Made by a program: the position numbers and the translations under genes. 64,000 nt of DNA from Argopecten irradians (Eukaryota; Mollusca; Bivalvia; Pectinida; Pectinidae). Of the stretch, positions 34,301 through 45,772 are shown piece by piece. The stretch lies in contig NC_091135.1 in the NCBI RefSeq assembly GCF_041381155.1, positions 50,294,086 through 50,358,085 of the forward strand, read 5' to 3'. Below the pieces are notes generated by a model. The model did not search any database. It was not told the origin of the DNA and saw nothing but the letters and a program-made list of their open reading frames with translations. Each line of letters opens with the position of its first letter. Position 1 is the first letter of the stretch.

Positions 34301-37300
34301 TGATGCCGAACAACATGCAAACATTTTCGTAAAGATTTTGGTATTCCAAGATGGCCGCTGACCCACTTCCTGTTTTCAGGTTTCAGTCTCCGATCTCAAG
34401 ATAAATTGGTCTATAGGGGTTTTAATTGATTCAGAAGGGGGAACTTCAGGTGAGGACAATCATATTTTATAAAGGACCGAGCTAAGACCCTTGGGGATAG
34501 TACGGCGGATGTCCAAAATGGAAGCTTTGCTGAAATTTGGCTTTAAAATCTGACTCCTCCTTATATAAATCCATGAATGGGTTACAACCATATATGGATG
34601 AAGTGCTACCAAGTTTGTTCAACAAATGACATTTACCTATTTCAGAAACTTACATATTCAACTAAGGAGTTCCTCGTATTGTTTATATTAATCTTTAACC
34701 AATACTTTATACTGTGACTTTGCTGTTTCAACGCGTTTTCAGATGGGGAACAATTAAAGCCCATGGAATCCGAACTCTAAAACTTATTGGGAATGGGGTC
34801 GAATATTGGCCCCTACGAGACCCTAGAAATAGCCCTGAAATGAAATAATAAAGACAAGCCCATTGAATCTGTTTTGACTAATTTTACAATTTTGTAAGAC
34901 TTTATTATCATTAGAGAAACCTTTGCAATATAAGTGCATGAAAACCTCTTATTTTAATATGTCTCTTTGGAGATCACTTTTTCTGGAACACATACAGTTG
35001 ACCAAGTTAAACCCCTGTAAAATTTGTACGGCTTTATATATACATGTATGTACATGATGTATGTATCTGCTATACAACTTTATAATGTACAGTAATATAA
35101 GGGAATGAAGACAGCAATACAGATTCTTTTTTGTGTTTCGATTTCATACCATTTTGTTCAACCTTGTAGTTCGTTATAGTTGATTGCAATAACAAGCTTT
35201 CAGATAAATTTAAAAAAATCCAGTCTAGTAAATTTATGCTCATTATTTGTTCTATACAAACACTTTTTATTCACTCATGTACACTTTTATTGTTAAACTT
35301 TACAATTACTGCATATGATAATTATGCATGTATGCTTATATGACCAGATATGCTAGATCTACAATACACAATAAGATACAAGATACTCTGCAAAATTAAA
35401 AATTGCATAAATTCAAATTAATTTATAAAATTAACTTTTCATTTTTTAGACAAACTATTTTCTGACAAACACGAGTGGGTGACAGTCGATAATAATGTTG
35501 GGACTGTTGGAATATCTGACTATGCTCAGGTAAGTTACATCTAGATCTGTTTGGTTGACCATGCAAATCATAATCTTGTTCATTATACCTAATATGCTAT
35601 ATATAACTCAATGATTATTGCGTTTAAACTATAAGTTGAGATATTTGGACCATGGCCTTCATACATATACATTAGAGTTTATATATTACCAATATATATA
35701 GTGATTCAATCGCCTTCAAATTTTCACTTAACTGGTGTATTGACTAATATAAAACAATTGCTTTCTTGATCCAAATTTTTCTGTATCGGTTTATAAGGTT
35801 GATGATCATGAGGTTAACTAGCTAGTGTTTGTATGAAGATTTTCTCAGTAAAATGTGGAAGTTAGTCTTTAAATCTAGATTAATTCCTTATTTAATGAGA
35901 ATTAGAATTTAAGGGTTCTTTCCTTCGATGATGTTTCTTGTGTTAGAGAAGGAGTCAGAACAAGTATATCTCTTGGTTGAATAACATAATTAGAGCTCCA
36001 TATGCAATCAGTCAAGTGAAATGCATTACCAATTTACTAGTAGTTGACCAAAATGAATCATACAGATGTCATGACACATTGTTCAGATATGTCCTGTATA
36101 CATTTGTACATGTGCAAAATTTTCTTATTTCAGGATGCTTTAGGAGAAGTAGTATATGCACAACTTCCTGAGGAAGGAACAGAACTTGAGAAAGATGGTA
36201 ATTGTTTGTCTGTTCAGATTTGTTATTCAATATTCATGACCCAATTGTAAGCAATAGCTATTGTCATAATTATGAAATCATTGAGGTGATAAAAAGAGCG
36301 TAGACAAGTATTTTGGTCTGATGGAGATCTTAAAGGAGGGAAATAACTCCTATTTCATTATATGATCTTTTTTTTTATAAAGAAAGTAAAATTGTGTGTA
36401 CAAAATCATGAAAATAAAGTATTTTAATTAGTATTGTTATATACATGTATCGTCCATGCATCATTTTCACCTCAGCAGATTTTTTTTAATGATTTTATAG
36501 CCGAAGCAAATCTTTACAAAACAAGGTAAAACCTAAAATAATAAAAGTATTCAAAATTAAAAACAATGACCAACATTAAAGATGCACAAATGATACTACA
36601 TGTATATATGTTTAACTGTTTATGTCCGCCAGAGAGAGCTCAAGGTTGTCATATGTAATCACTTCATTGTTGTTGATGGTTTTTGTGTTTTCAGTTACAG
36701 CATTATGAACTGTTAGTACAAGTGTAGACTGGCCACCAGACACTAGATAATATTATAAGACTCTTTCATATGTGGATATGAAGGATAGGGATATTCTACC
36801 CGAGGGTCACAAAATGTAGGAAAACCCGAGGCTTGCCGAGGGTTTTGCAACATTTTGTGATCTCGAGGGTAGAATATCCCTATCCTTCATATCCACTTAT
36901 GAAAGAGTATATTTCTTACATACCGCGACGTTTTATTACAATTTAACAGCTATAATATTCCGCCATTTTGAGATAAATTCGAAGAAATCCACGACTAGAA
37001 GTCAATTTTCCATACATGAAAAATTTCGTGATAATATCAACACAAATTCCGTTGTTTGCATCTTTTATAGTAAAACCAGTCATATTTGTGAAAAAAATGT
37101 TAAAATTTTACCGAGGAAATAGAGATTTTGTTGACGCCGTGACGTCAAAAGGCTTTATTGCATGGGTAGCCATGCAATACAGCCTCAGGCGACATGAGTG
37201 TATTGCCCTAGACCAGCCAGTATTACACCCGTAGGTATGAAAGAAAATTTAGTTATATTGATAAGTCTTTCTCAGTAGAGTTTAATAATAGATGATCTAC

Positions 37301-40300
37301 CCCAGTTTAATATTCTAGAGATTGATGGCTGATCTAGATCTAGTGTTAAATGCTCTTGTGAGGAAGGGATGTCGGAGATTAGCTATACAATTCTCAAACA
37401 ACTTTTATCACACAACTGGCATATTAAGTCATATCATACGCCCATGTCATAAATATTGTAACACACACGTGTAATAACACCATTGTAACATCACTGATAA
37501 TTATGAGGTCAGTATCAAAATATGACATTGGACGATTGTCTCAGTAGACGAAAACTTCAAATCTAAGCCGGATTTTTACTGTTTTATGTGGAGACGAAAG
37601 TAATTGATGAAATTTAATGTTTTTCTTAAATTTCTATTTACAAAAGTTATGTGATTAATAAAATCTTATACTCTTGACTATGTGTTATTAAAATCAAACT
37701 CGTTAAATGATTTGATATATATGTCACTTACCTTAAAGCTCATGGCATATCAAATTATTGAACTTGTTTGATAGATTTGATGATTTATTTATCAGATGAA
37801 ATTGGAGTGTTGGAGAGTGTGAAGGCCGCCAGTGAGATTTATACACCAGTATCTGGTACTGTTGTCTCAAATAATAAAGCCGTGGAGGAGGATCCAACGC
37901 TGGTCAACACCTCCTGTTATGATAAAGGTAAGCTCTCCCCGCCCTGGTCAACACCTCCTGTTATGATAAAGGTAAGCTCTCTCCACCCTGGTCAACACCT
38001 GATATGATAAAGGTAAGCTCTCCCCTGCCTGGTCAACACCTGATATGATAAAGGTAAGCTCTCCCAACCCTGGTCAACACCTCCTGTTAGATAAAGGTAA
38101 GCTCTCCCAACCCTGGTCAACACCTCCTGTTATGATAAAGGTAAGCTCTCCCGGCCCACCCTGGTCAACACCTGATATGATAAGGGTATGTAAGCTCCCC
38201 CCTGTGACCCCACCCTGGTCAACACCTGATATGATAAAGGTAAGCTTTCCAACCCAGGTCAACACCTCCTCTTATGACAGGTAAGCTCTCCCACTTTGGT
38301 CAACACCTCCTGTTATGACAAAGGTAAGCCTTCATATATACGCGAGTTGTTCTGGTATATGTTAAGGAAAAGTTTGCCCTGATTTATTCCTTGATAAAAC
38401 TGGATAAATGATAAGGCCAAATTAAAAAATATTCTTGTTTCTCGTAACACTATTTAAAAATGAAGGATCACTACGTAGGTGGAATTTTTTTTTTTTGGGG
38501 GGGGGGGGGAATATTTTTTCTCTTCATCTCAGGTTCTTGAAGTGAAAAACTGAAATAGACTTTATTAAAACTCATATAAACCATGGATATGATTCCCAGG
38601 GGATTATTGGTATCTTAAATTTACAGAATTTATGCCAAAATTCCTGATTTTGTGCAAAACCAAACAAAAATTACAGTGAAATGCGTTCAAGCGTCCGGAA
38701 TTGCCTTTGGGATCGTTCAAACCACAAATCACGTGAATAGTTTCAACCAGTCGTATGCGCGTTTATCGGCTCGGAATAGCGTCAGTCAAACTGTGGGCGG
38801 AGTTTAGTAACAGCGATAGTCTAACTGAGGGCAGAGTTCACCTGTTATAGTTGTTACACATTCAAAAACTTACGCAATTTCAATCATTAATACCGCAACA
38901 ATTTGGTATACAAAATCGTAAAATAGAAGCAGAATTACATGCATGTATATAATCATGATCTACATGTACATATAGCCATAGTCACAGCTAGGTTAAAGTG
39001 AGTAGAAATTTGGTATTTGGTATCTTAACTTTACAATACTACATGTATCTTATTTGAAATCACAGGAGCCAGAGAGTCGTTACAAATGTACTTTATACAT
39101 GTACATATATACATGTATATATATGCATTCCAAACGTCAAATTATGCTTTCTTGAACTACAATAAGAGTGTTTTTAGCACAACTTATCATAGGTTTGAAT
39201 ACATATTTACAAGCACACTTTTAAACATCACTATTACAATTCATACAGCTAGCAATGCATAATTAGTGGTGAGATGTCTTCTTCCGGATGAAACATCTTC
39301 ATTAGGCCAAAAAAAGTCTGTTTAGGGTTACCCGACCGACCCTATTTTTTGTACCTAAAAGGATACTCCTATTAATAGTTTAACTCTATGCCAATCTGAG
39401 CTGTTACATGCAATACTTCTTTCTTAGTCAAATCTCCAATTATTCATATTGTTAAATAAAGAGTCAAGAGTGAAAGACACTAATGTTTAATCATTTTATT
39501 AATAAATAGGAGCCACATGTGTTTAGTAAACAGCTCGCTATTGCATCTGAACTTGACAAAAAATATTTATATAAAAAGAATCCCTACCTACCGGCCGTAT
39601 TTTTTTTTGCCAATGTAACCCTAAACAGATATATTTTGGTCTTATACATGTATACAATGTATACAGCTACAACCGTGTATGTTCCAGGGAACGTTTTACG
39701 AAGCTGTCAAGATATAGTGTTGTTGTCTTTGATGATCATATATGGTACGATTGACTTAAAAACATGTTTGAAACCTTTTTATCTAGAAATGTATGCTAAC
39801 AAATCTTTGGTACAAAGATGTGACCGAGTCAAATCGGTAGATCCCTTTGAAGTCAACATTGTTTGCGCTACACCACATGGAGTCTAACCAATCGAGGCAA
39901 CTTTCCAGAGTTTTCATTGGCTGTCGTTACAGAATATTACAACATTTAAGGGAGGAGTCTAATCCGGACGCTTGAACGCAGTTCACTGTAAGTTGTTATT
40001 TGTTTGCTTGAGGACAAAACTGAAAAAAAGTTTTTGAGTAGGTGCTGATTTTATAGGGTCAGTCGGGTTACCGGAAACACGAATAATTTTTTTGTATGGC
40101 CTTATGGATTTGTCCCTAAATTTGGTGTGTTGGGCATGTGGAAGGATTTGTAGGGATGAGTATACGTACCGTAAGATTTGCATCATGTTTGTCTATTGTC
40201 TTGACATTACATGTTTTGCTATACAAGTATCTCATATACTACAAGTTTATCGTTAGAAGGTCGAGTATTTGTCTTTAAATTCTATCTTTAGACAGGTTAC

Positions 40301-40777
40301 TACACTATTTTCCAAGTGTATATCAAAGATACTTCCATTTGGAATAATTACCCAAATAAAGATGAAAAACTCTGTCCTACAGCCTTAACTGTTACCTGCT
40401 GAACAATATCTGATGAAGATCATTTATTTAGTGCAGACAGGATACAAGGTGTTACAAAATGAAAAAGAAATTGTTCTTGTTTTTATTGTATTATTAATTC
40501 AAATGAAAATGAATATTGTAGACTTGAAATGTTAATTCTACATGCACATTGCTGTTGTGTAAGATTTTTTTGCTCTTCTTAAAGAAATCTATTTAGACAA
40601 ATCATTTCATTTTAATTTGATGTTCGTAAAGTTCAAAAGATGCAAAAAGTTATGTAGATCTTTTTTTGCCATCTCTTTACAGGATGGTTATTTAAACTGG
40701 AGTTAACAAACCAGTCAGAGTTGGGTGGATTGATGTCTGAAGAGGATTACAAAGTGTTCTTAAAGACACTAGAATGA
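25222..40777 (+). CDS. GCSH: glycine cleavage system H protein, mitochondrial (5 exons)
   Basis: The H protein carries a lipoyl arm that shuttles the aminomethyl group among the P, T and L proteins of the mitochondrial glycine cleavage complex. Exons: 25222-25348, 35450-35529, 36134-36197, 37796-37927, 40683-40777. They total 498 nt, all phases consistent, 165 residues plus stop, close to the usual size of about 170. Residues 1-42 are an Arg-rich, acid-free presequence ([13 protein letters not shown]...). The mature domain starts around [23 protein letters not shown] and [16 protein letters not shown] follow, then the lipoylation site [11 protein letters not shown] with Lys100, and [10 protein letters not shown] near the end. 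All key residues are present, so it looks functional. The start is the ATG in the TISU-like motif. Intron 1 is 10.1 kb and full of repeats. Intron 4 begins with an array of copied donor sites. Confidence 0.97.
25548..25621. repeat. short tandem duplication
   Basis: Two copies of ATGTAAGTACA(T/C)TGAGGTATACTG(A/G)TTCAC in intron 1, separated by a few bases. Confidence 0.7.
25808..26198 (+). repeat. LTR-like direct repeat, left copy
   Basis: Near-identical to 29307-29697. It is followed by a putative R/U5-like tail to about 26295. Confidence 0.75.
29307..29697 (+). repeat. LTR-like direct repeat, right copy
   Basis: Same length and orientation as the left copy. It lacks the tail that follows the left copy after AATAAA. 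Confidence 0.75.
29748..30180 (+). mobile_element. possible solo LTR-like remnant
   Basis: It begins GACGAATGTGCCATTATATG, partly like the sequence at 29301, and later has AATAAACACCAG followed by an ACAC-rich end. The layout resembles a U3-R-U5 unit. Fossil, family unknown. Confidence 0.3.
30453..30585 (-). repeat. tRNA-derived SINE fragment 1
   Basis: Read on the minus strand it has an A box TGGCTCAGTCGGTAGAG and a B-box-like TTTCGAATTCC at tRNA spacing. It shares TGTAGAAGAAC on the plus strand with the next copy. A complete cloverleaf is not evident, so it is not a functional tRNA. Confidence 0.6.
30737..30850 (-). repeat. tRNA-derived SINE fragment 2
   Basis: Minus-strand A box TGGCTCAGTTGGTAGAGC and B box GGTTTGATTCC, both near consensus. 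Same family and orientation as the copy about 285 bp upstream. Confidence 0.65.
31097..31482. mobile_element. MITE family B, intact-looking copy
   Basis: 386 bp with ends TAGGTCAAGTAAAAAAATAT and, inverted, TAAGGCCATACAAAAAAATA, followed on both sides by GTTTCC and GTAACC-like sequence. Non-coding. It supplies the uninterrupted reference for the 38412-40104 copy. Confidence 0.7.
32197..32882. repeat. tandem repeat of about 160 bp, left part
   Basis: About 4.3 head-to-tail units of 159-162 bp, starting near CTCCTCCTTCATCC (32206, 32364, 32523, 32685, 32848). Each has TTTCATCCATATTTGGTGTG, TATATAAATGAG and GGGGTGGGGCCCCAAAAG. The array breaks off mid-unit at 32882 and resumes at 34118. Confidence 0.93.
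32883..33960. mobile_element. insertion splitting the tandem array
   Basis: About 1.08 kb with short inverted ends (TATATTTACACT and AGTGTAAATATA) placed exactly where a tandem unit is interrupted. No transposase is visible. It is probably a non-autonomous DNA element. Confidence 0.5.
33958..34118. repeat. long perfect palindrome
   Basis: Arms of about 60 bp, starting TAGGGATTGGATTTCGTTTT on the left and ending with its complement on the right, look identical by eye. The spacer holds one extra inverted copy of GGAGCAATTCCTCTAAGAAT. It lies between the insertion end and the resumed tandem array. Confidence 0.9.
34118..34620. repeat. tandem repeat remainder and related degenerate units
   Basis: 34118-34235 completes the unit broken at 32882. 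It is followed by two blocks with CCACTTCCTGTTTTCAGGTT and GGTCTATAGGGGTTT and a degraded 160-bp unit ending near 34620. Confidence 0.75.
34621..35449 (+). other. end of GCSH intron 1
   Basis: Ordinary AT-rich intron without repeats that I recognise. It ends in a good polypyrimidine tract and TTTTTTAG. Confidence 0.6.
35450..35529 (+). CDS. GCSH: GCSH exon 2
   Basis: Residues 43-69: [15 protein letters not shown] and [11 protein letters not shown], start of the mature lipoyl domain. Confidence 0.97.
36134..36197 (+). CDS. GCSH: GCSH exon 3
   Basis: Residues 70-90, [20 protein letters not shown]. Acceptor TATTTCAG, donor GTAATT. Confidence 0.96.
36760..37241. repeat. foldback-containing repeat
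   Basis: 36760-36908 is an inverted repeat whose arms read CTCTTTCATATGTGGATATG, then GATAGGGATATTCTACC and CACAAAATGT. A CCGAGG-rich loop centre separates them. A third inverted CTTTCATA-type end near 37234 suggests a larger unit. It lies in GCSH intron 3. Confidence 0.7.
37796..37927 (+). CDS. GCSH: GCSH exon 4 (lipoyl-lysine)
   Basis: Residues 91-134. [13 protein letters not shown] holds the lipoylated Lys100. [20 protein letters not shown] follows. The first of ten consecutive donors (GTAAGC at 37928) is the only one that joins exon 5 in frame to give the full H protein. Confidence 0.97.
37903..38330 (+). repeat. tandem array of ten copied exon-4 ends and 5' splice sites
   Basis: The unit is about 43 bp: the last 25 or so bases of exon 4 (GGTCAACACCTCCTGTTATG, then ATAAAG) plus the first bases of the intron (GTAAGCTCTCCC). 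Donor GT positions are 37928, 37972, 38013, 38054, 38097, 38141, 38186, 38240, 38281 and 38324. Unit lengths run 41-54 bp. Some units have the shorter CACCTGATATGATAAAG form. Reading exon 4 onward meets a stop at 38005-38007. Confidence 0.95.
38674..39988. mobile_element. Tc1/mariner-type non-autonomous transposon
   Basis: Terminal inverted repeats of at least 24 bp (CAGTGAAATGCGTTCAAGCG... with one mismatch between ends), flanked by TA on both sides, the Tc1/mariner target. It is 1,315 bp and no transposase is recognisable. The 39519-39887 frame has no family signature. It carries a nested family B unit. Confidence 0.75.
39303..39644. mobile_element. MITE family B-like unit nested in the Tc1-type element
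   Basis: 342 bp with inverted ends TAGGCCAAAAAAAGTCTGTT and TAAGACCAAAATATATCTGT, each followed by TAGGGTTAC. Related to family B but a distinct subfamily. Confidence 0.6.
40683..40777 (+). CDS. GCSH: GCSH exon 5 (last)
   Basis: Residues 135-165, [20 protein letters not shown] to KTLE, with TGA at 40775-40777. Acceptor TCTTTACAG. Confidence 0.97.
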
Positions 40778-42620
40778 TGAGAAAGACGACTTGTTTAGCT
40801 GTTGGTCTGTCCCATTGTGTAACAAGCTGACAAGTGCTGATGGCCAGGCTCCCATTGTGTAGCCTGGTCCTAGAGTGTTATGTTTTACTGTTAGCGTTTT
40901 TATGCTGGACTTAGTGGTGTATGATGGAATGTGTGCACTCAAATAATATTCTGTGTGATTTAAGCCTGAAGTGAAGGTAGAAAACACCCAAATGAAATCG
41001 ATCTGTGGGATACTACATATATTTTTTTTTAATGATTTATTATTATTTTCTCATAGATCTAACACTATAGATATAGAAACCTATTTTACAAGTTGATATT
41101 TCATTTTCTACAAAAAATAAATGTTCAGATAATAACATTGTTTTTATTGTGTTTTCCCTAATATCTACAAAATAATCCTGCTGCAACATTATTATCTAAA
41201 ACTCTATTTATATATTTATGTTTTGAAAATATGCTTTCTTGGTTTTTTTCCAATATAATTGGATGCTTTTTTAAAAATCATAACAAACAGCAGTATTTTT
41301 GTAAAGCCAAAATAAGATGTTATTTCTGTCATAGTAGAAATTTATATATACAGGCAATATTTCTTCATGTAAATTTCATGTGATTTTTTTCATGTGAAAT
41401 TCATATGAAATTCATGAATGTTTTCTTTACGTGAATTTCATGTGAAAATTTTCACTTGAAATTCACTTTTTTGCCCCGGAAAATTACTTGAAATTTACTT
41501 GAAATATTGCCTGTGTATATACTGAAGGCATTATCAACAAATGCTCAGGAAATAATTATGATATATTATTTGTTATATCAGAGGAATCTCAAACTAAAAG
41601 AAAATCATATTCAACAGTATTCTCTGTTTTTGTATATGTTTATGTGGCCTATTAAAAGCATTCATAGGATTCTGCTGTCAAACATTCCCCAATTAGATAT
41701 TGTCTTTGCACACCTAATGATAAATTACAAACATGTTGACTGGGCATATGTGGAGAAAGTTTTAAACTAATTCTTGTCTAGCTGTACAAACAGAACACAC
41801 ACAATAATGGTATGCATTCTCCTAGTATTTCAGTTTCTATTTAAGTGAATTTTTTGTCCAAGTTTTAAGTCAAATTCTTTTGAAAGTATTTGATGGGCCT
41901 AACTTCGTTCTCTAGACCAAAATTCTTTGTACGTTTGTATTTCTTCTCAAATAATTATAATAATTCACATGTCGACAATACCTAGAAATGCATAAATTAC
42001 ACAAATTTTACCAAAACATTCTTGCCATGTCATGATGATACTACTTTGCACATGTTAACAGGGAATCTTACAGCTATTAATTAGTGTGCTAAAGTTAAGA
42101 TATAGTGACATTAGGATTTATTTCACCAGATCATTGTATATCTTATTATTTATTCAGAAATGCATGTTAGAATAATACTGTAATAGTAAATTAACATACA
42201 GCTTTAAGTGAGTGGTAATTATAAAGATTTAATGATGTTAGTGAGGATGTTTCCACAGTGTACTGCTTTGTATAGTTATCTCCCCTTCATCGTAATGAAA
42301 AGCAATATTCGGGAATGGACCGAAATCTGTATGTATTGTTTGTGTCAATTTTAGCAAAACAGCAAGAATTATCTGTTCGAAATGCATAGTTAGATATAAA
42401 GTAGATACTCAATTAAGGTATTCTATGACATTTGATGTATTTTACTTTTGTTTGCATTTATGATTTAATTATTCTAAGGAATTTAAAATAAATCTCCGGC
42501 TTTGTTGATCATTAGATTTGTGGTAACAGATGGTGTGTGAGTGAGAAGTACTTTGTGTCCTATTTGTCCATTGTCTTTCAGAGATTAAATATAATAAACC
42601 TTATTTGCATACAGTGTTTT
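40778..42620 (+). other. GCSH 3' UTR and flank with poly(A) signals
   Basis: AATAAA occurs at 41116-41121 and again at 42593-42598. The second is followed by a T/G-rich stretch and is the better 3' end. The rest is AT-rich, including a run of TTCATGTGAAA-like inverted words at 41365-41465. Confidence 0.4.
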
Positions 42621-44536
42621 CTAATTTTATTTTTGAGTCAGAAGATAAAGTTTGAAGTATTTTATCTTGTACTGTTGTCATCCATTACCCAACACATGAC
42701 TTAAATTGTACTGGTAAATAATATATACATGTATATATATATATATATGCGTGTGTATTTAACCTCCTTGATAATCAAGCTTCAATGTGCTTGGTTATAA
42801 ATGAATATGAATGATTAGTATAACATATACAGTATATAAATGAAAATACGACACTCATAATTGAGGGGTGTCTCCGAAACAATTTTTGAAAAAAAAAAAA
42901 AATTCAATATATTATTTTTAAACTGACAAATGTATTTTTTTAACTTGCATTGTTAGCTTTAAGGTCCTAGTCAAAGAAGGGTAAAAATAATAATAACTTT
43001 TATATCAAGATGTTTTTTACTTAAGACAAGAAATTATATGATACCTGATCAGAAATTGCCATTTCAATTGATTATGATGGATGGAAAAGTTTTTAAGTAT
43101 GTGCATGTAGCTCAAAGTTTGAACTATGCTTTCGATGGCGTATATACCTACATTGTATGCTGACCATGGTATTTTGTGTTGTGATTCGTACTACATGTAG
43201 ATGCTACTTTACCTTTGACCTCACTTTGTTTAGATTTGATCATAACAAATAGAAACCTGTTTCAAAGTTGACTATTATATGCAAGATAAACTTGATACGA
43301 CCATATTCCTGACCAGGTAAAGTCTTTTGGTGACGACTGTTGCCAGATTTCCTGAATATGTCTGAAGGAATTATTTAAATATTAATTATTTTAGGCTTTT
43401 CGCAGACCATATGTAATTGAGAAATATTGACCCCTGAAAATACCGGCTATTAGGTTTTGTGATATGAAATAACACATGATATGAAAGAATAAACAATCTT
43501 TATTTATCTAAAGTTAGAAATACTACAACATAACATCATTTGTATTAATCATAATGGAATGACTGAAAAACACAACATTTCAGGAGACAAATATGAATTT
43601 GAGTGAAATAAAGTCGACTGCATACAATTCAGTGTGACACAAAGCACTTAGTGGTGACAAATACTAATTGTAATAAATACATAAAATGTCAATCATTTAA
43701 AAACATTGATTCGTAATCTCATTCATAGTGGGTAAGTCTTGGGTAAATTACTTGTATATTAAATGATATGTCATGAGTGTGTAACACCTGACCCTGGCTG
43801 ACCCCAATACGTCGCTTATTCGTCTAATGGAAGGTTAAAATTAGGGTTTACGTTATCACCAAGGAGAGATTGTAACTTTTGGTTTCTGTCATCTGTAGTT
43901 CACGACAAGTATTGTTTAGTCATAATACTAATGAAATGACAAAAGGGCGAGTTTTAATGATATTCTATTTAAATCATTGTTATTGTATTGTCATACCGAC
44001 TGATTGTCGATGCATCATTTTCTACACGAAATAACTTTCAAATGCACGTAAAAGGGGAGGAACTCCTGAGACACAAGTATAAATAAAAAGGTAACAAATT
44101 TTATCTGTTGACAGAAGTTGGCTTACACCTGTTATAATGTACACACCGTCAATGTATAAGGGCTTCCTCCAAAGTGAAAAATTTGTTACATATATGCTTG
44201 TTAATTGTCTTCCTGTATGAAAACAAAGGAACATTTTACTTTATCCGGATTTGTGTTTATGCCATACTCGTATCCTTTTGAGCACTGATAATGAAAAGGA
44301 CCAGATACTTTCTGAAAGTCCATAGCAATTGCAAAACGTGTTACCATTTTATCTGAGAAGGACCCCATTTATAGAATGCTTAGCACAAACTCTGTACATG
44401 AAAATACATAAAATGTAACTTAGCAATGATGATGATACAACACTCTTACACGAAGGTAACACGACATCATTCGCAGTATAAAATTCCAGTTACATAAATG
44501 TAGAATCGTCGTGTATATAAAAATACTTCAAGATGA
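42621..44536. other. convergent intergenic region
   Basis: Lies between GCSH (plus) and PMT (minus). A minus-strand AATAAA is possible near 43500. Nothing else is recognisable. Confidence 0.4.
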
Positions 44537-44544
44537 CTAGTAAC

Positions 44545-45184
44545 TAGGGCTGCCGCGATACGGCAGAAGCGTACCACGATATATTGCGATACACAACAAC
44601 TGTATTGTGATATGTATTGCAATATTTTGACCTTAACATATGTGTTGTCTATTTTGTATATATTCCATAGTAAAAACACCCATTACATTATACAAACATA
44701 CAGTGCTATGTTATGTAGTTTTACATCGATTTGAACCATGTTGTTGAGTAAGAAAAATGTTCAAATGTGTTCTTGTTTTAAAAAATACGAGTCTGTTTGT
44801 GAAAACGCTAGGCTAACTGTTACAGACGATCGTAACCTAATAATGCAATAACTAAACATGATAGTGTCTGCAAATATTTACACTTTATGCAAATGTTTGA
44901 ATCATTTGAACATACACGTTAGTTACAAACATTTGACCGACATCTGAATCGAATGAAAACGAAAAGGATACCCACATGGCTTCATATTATCGGAAAGGAA
45001 AACAAATACAACTTGCTGGTTTTGTTTTAATGACAGGACGTTTTAATTATATCAAATTAATGAAATTATGATACTAAGAAAATATATCGTAAAAAAACCG
45101 GTACAGGTAAACTGTATCGCGGTACAATATTTTTTGGTGGTGTATTGCAATACCCCAATATACCGGTGAACCGCGGCAGCCCTA
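44545..45184. mobile_element. hAT-type non-autonomous element with perfect 8-bp TSD
   Basis: 640 bp with inverted ends TAGGGCTGCCGCG. Both sides carry CTAGTAAC (44537-44544 and 45185-45192), an exact 8-bp target duplication as expected for hAT. The ends are followed by alternating ATATTGCGATAC-like words, also inverted. No transposase. Confidence 0.9.
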
Positions 45185-45658
45185 CTAGTAACCCATGAAA
45201 AATTTCCTCAAGAGGTTTGATAAAATCATATTCTTTTACCTTGAAAATAATTCAATGATATAAAAATAATTCACACATCGACTTGTAAAGGTTTTTACTG
45301 TGACTATACGATATATCGGGCATTTGATACATATATCTATATTTAAAAAAGGATGCCAACGGAACAGTTACAAGTACATTTTTTTCATTGAAAAGCTACA
45401 GACAAACGTTTGAGTATGTTTCCCCAGAAGAAATCTCGTATTTTAGTTGCATTTGTAATTCATCATTAATGACAATATTCTCGAAAAGATCATACCTGAA
45501 CTACACTGCAATGCTCTCTTAAAGTTTGATATCTAGGATGGTGAGATGGTTGCTCATAAAATCATGAAACATTCACTTCATTTCAAAAGGAAAGCACGGG
45601 GTACTTCAGGGTTATTAAGGCTTAAATTACGTCAATAGTCATCGCATTGCAATGCAAA

Positions 45659-45772
45659 TTATTTAGGATTTTCTGCATAGAACAGTCCAAGAATTTGATC
45701 TCCTACGGCAGCACACTTCCGGGTATTGCTCCACATTGTCGAAAATGCTTCATAGTCTTCTAGGGAAAATTC
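45659..45772 (-). CDS. PMT: PMT exon 11 (last)
   Basis: Residues 467-503, [20 protein letters not shown] through [14 protein letters not shown], with TAA at 45659-45661. Family-typical W-x15-G-L-F ending, but Thr483 sits at the usual Lys position three residues after the Trp. Confidence 0.93.
   Translation of the reverse strand, partial: EFSLEDYEAFSTMWSNTRKCAAVGDQILGLFYAENPK

Larger units (their letters stand above)
38412..40104. mobile_element. MITE family B, copy split by a transposon
   Basis: Left part 38412-38673 and right part 39989-40104 together match the 31097-31482 element, with inverted TAAGGCCA ends. The 1,315 bp between them is a separate insertion. Confidence 0.75.

Noticed and set aside
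39519-39887. 122-residue frame
   Set aside because: It starts inside a nested MITE and runs into the surrounding transposon, with no transposase motif.
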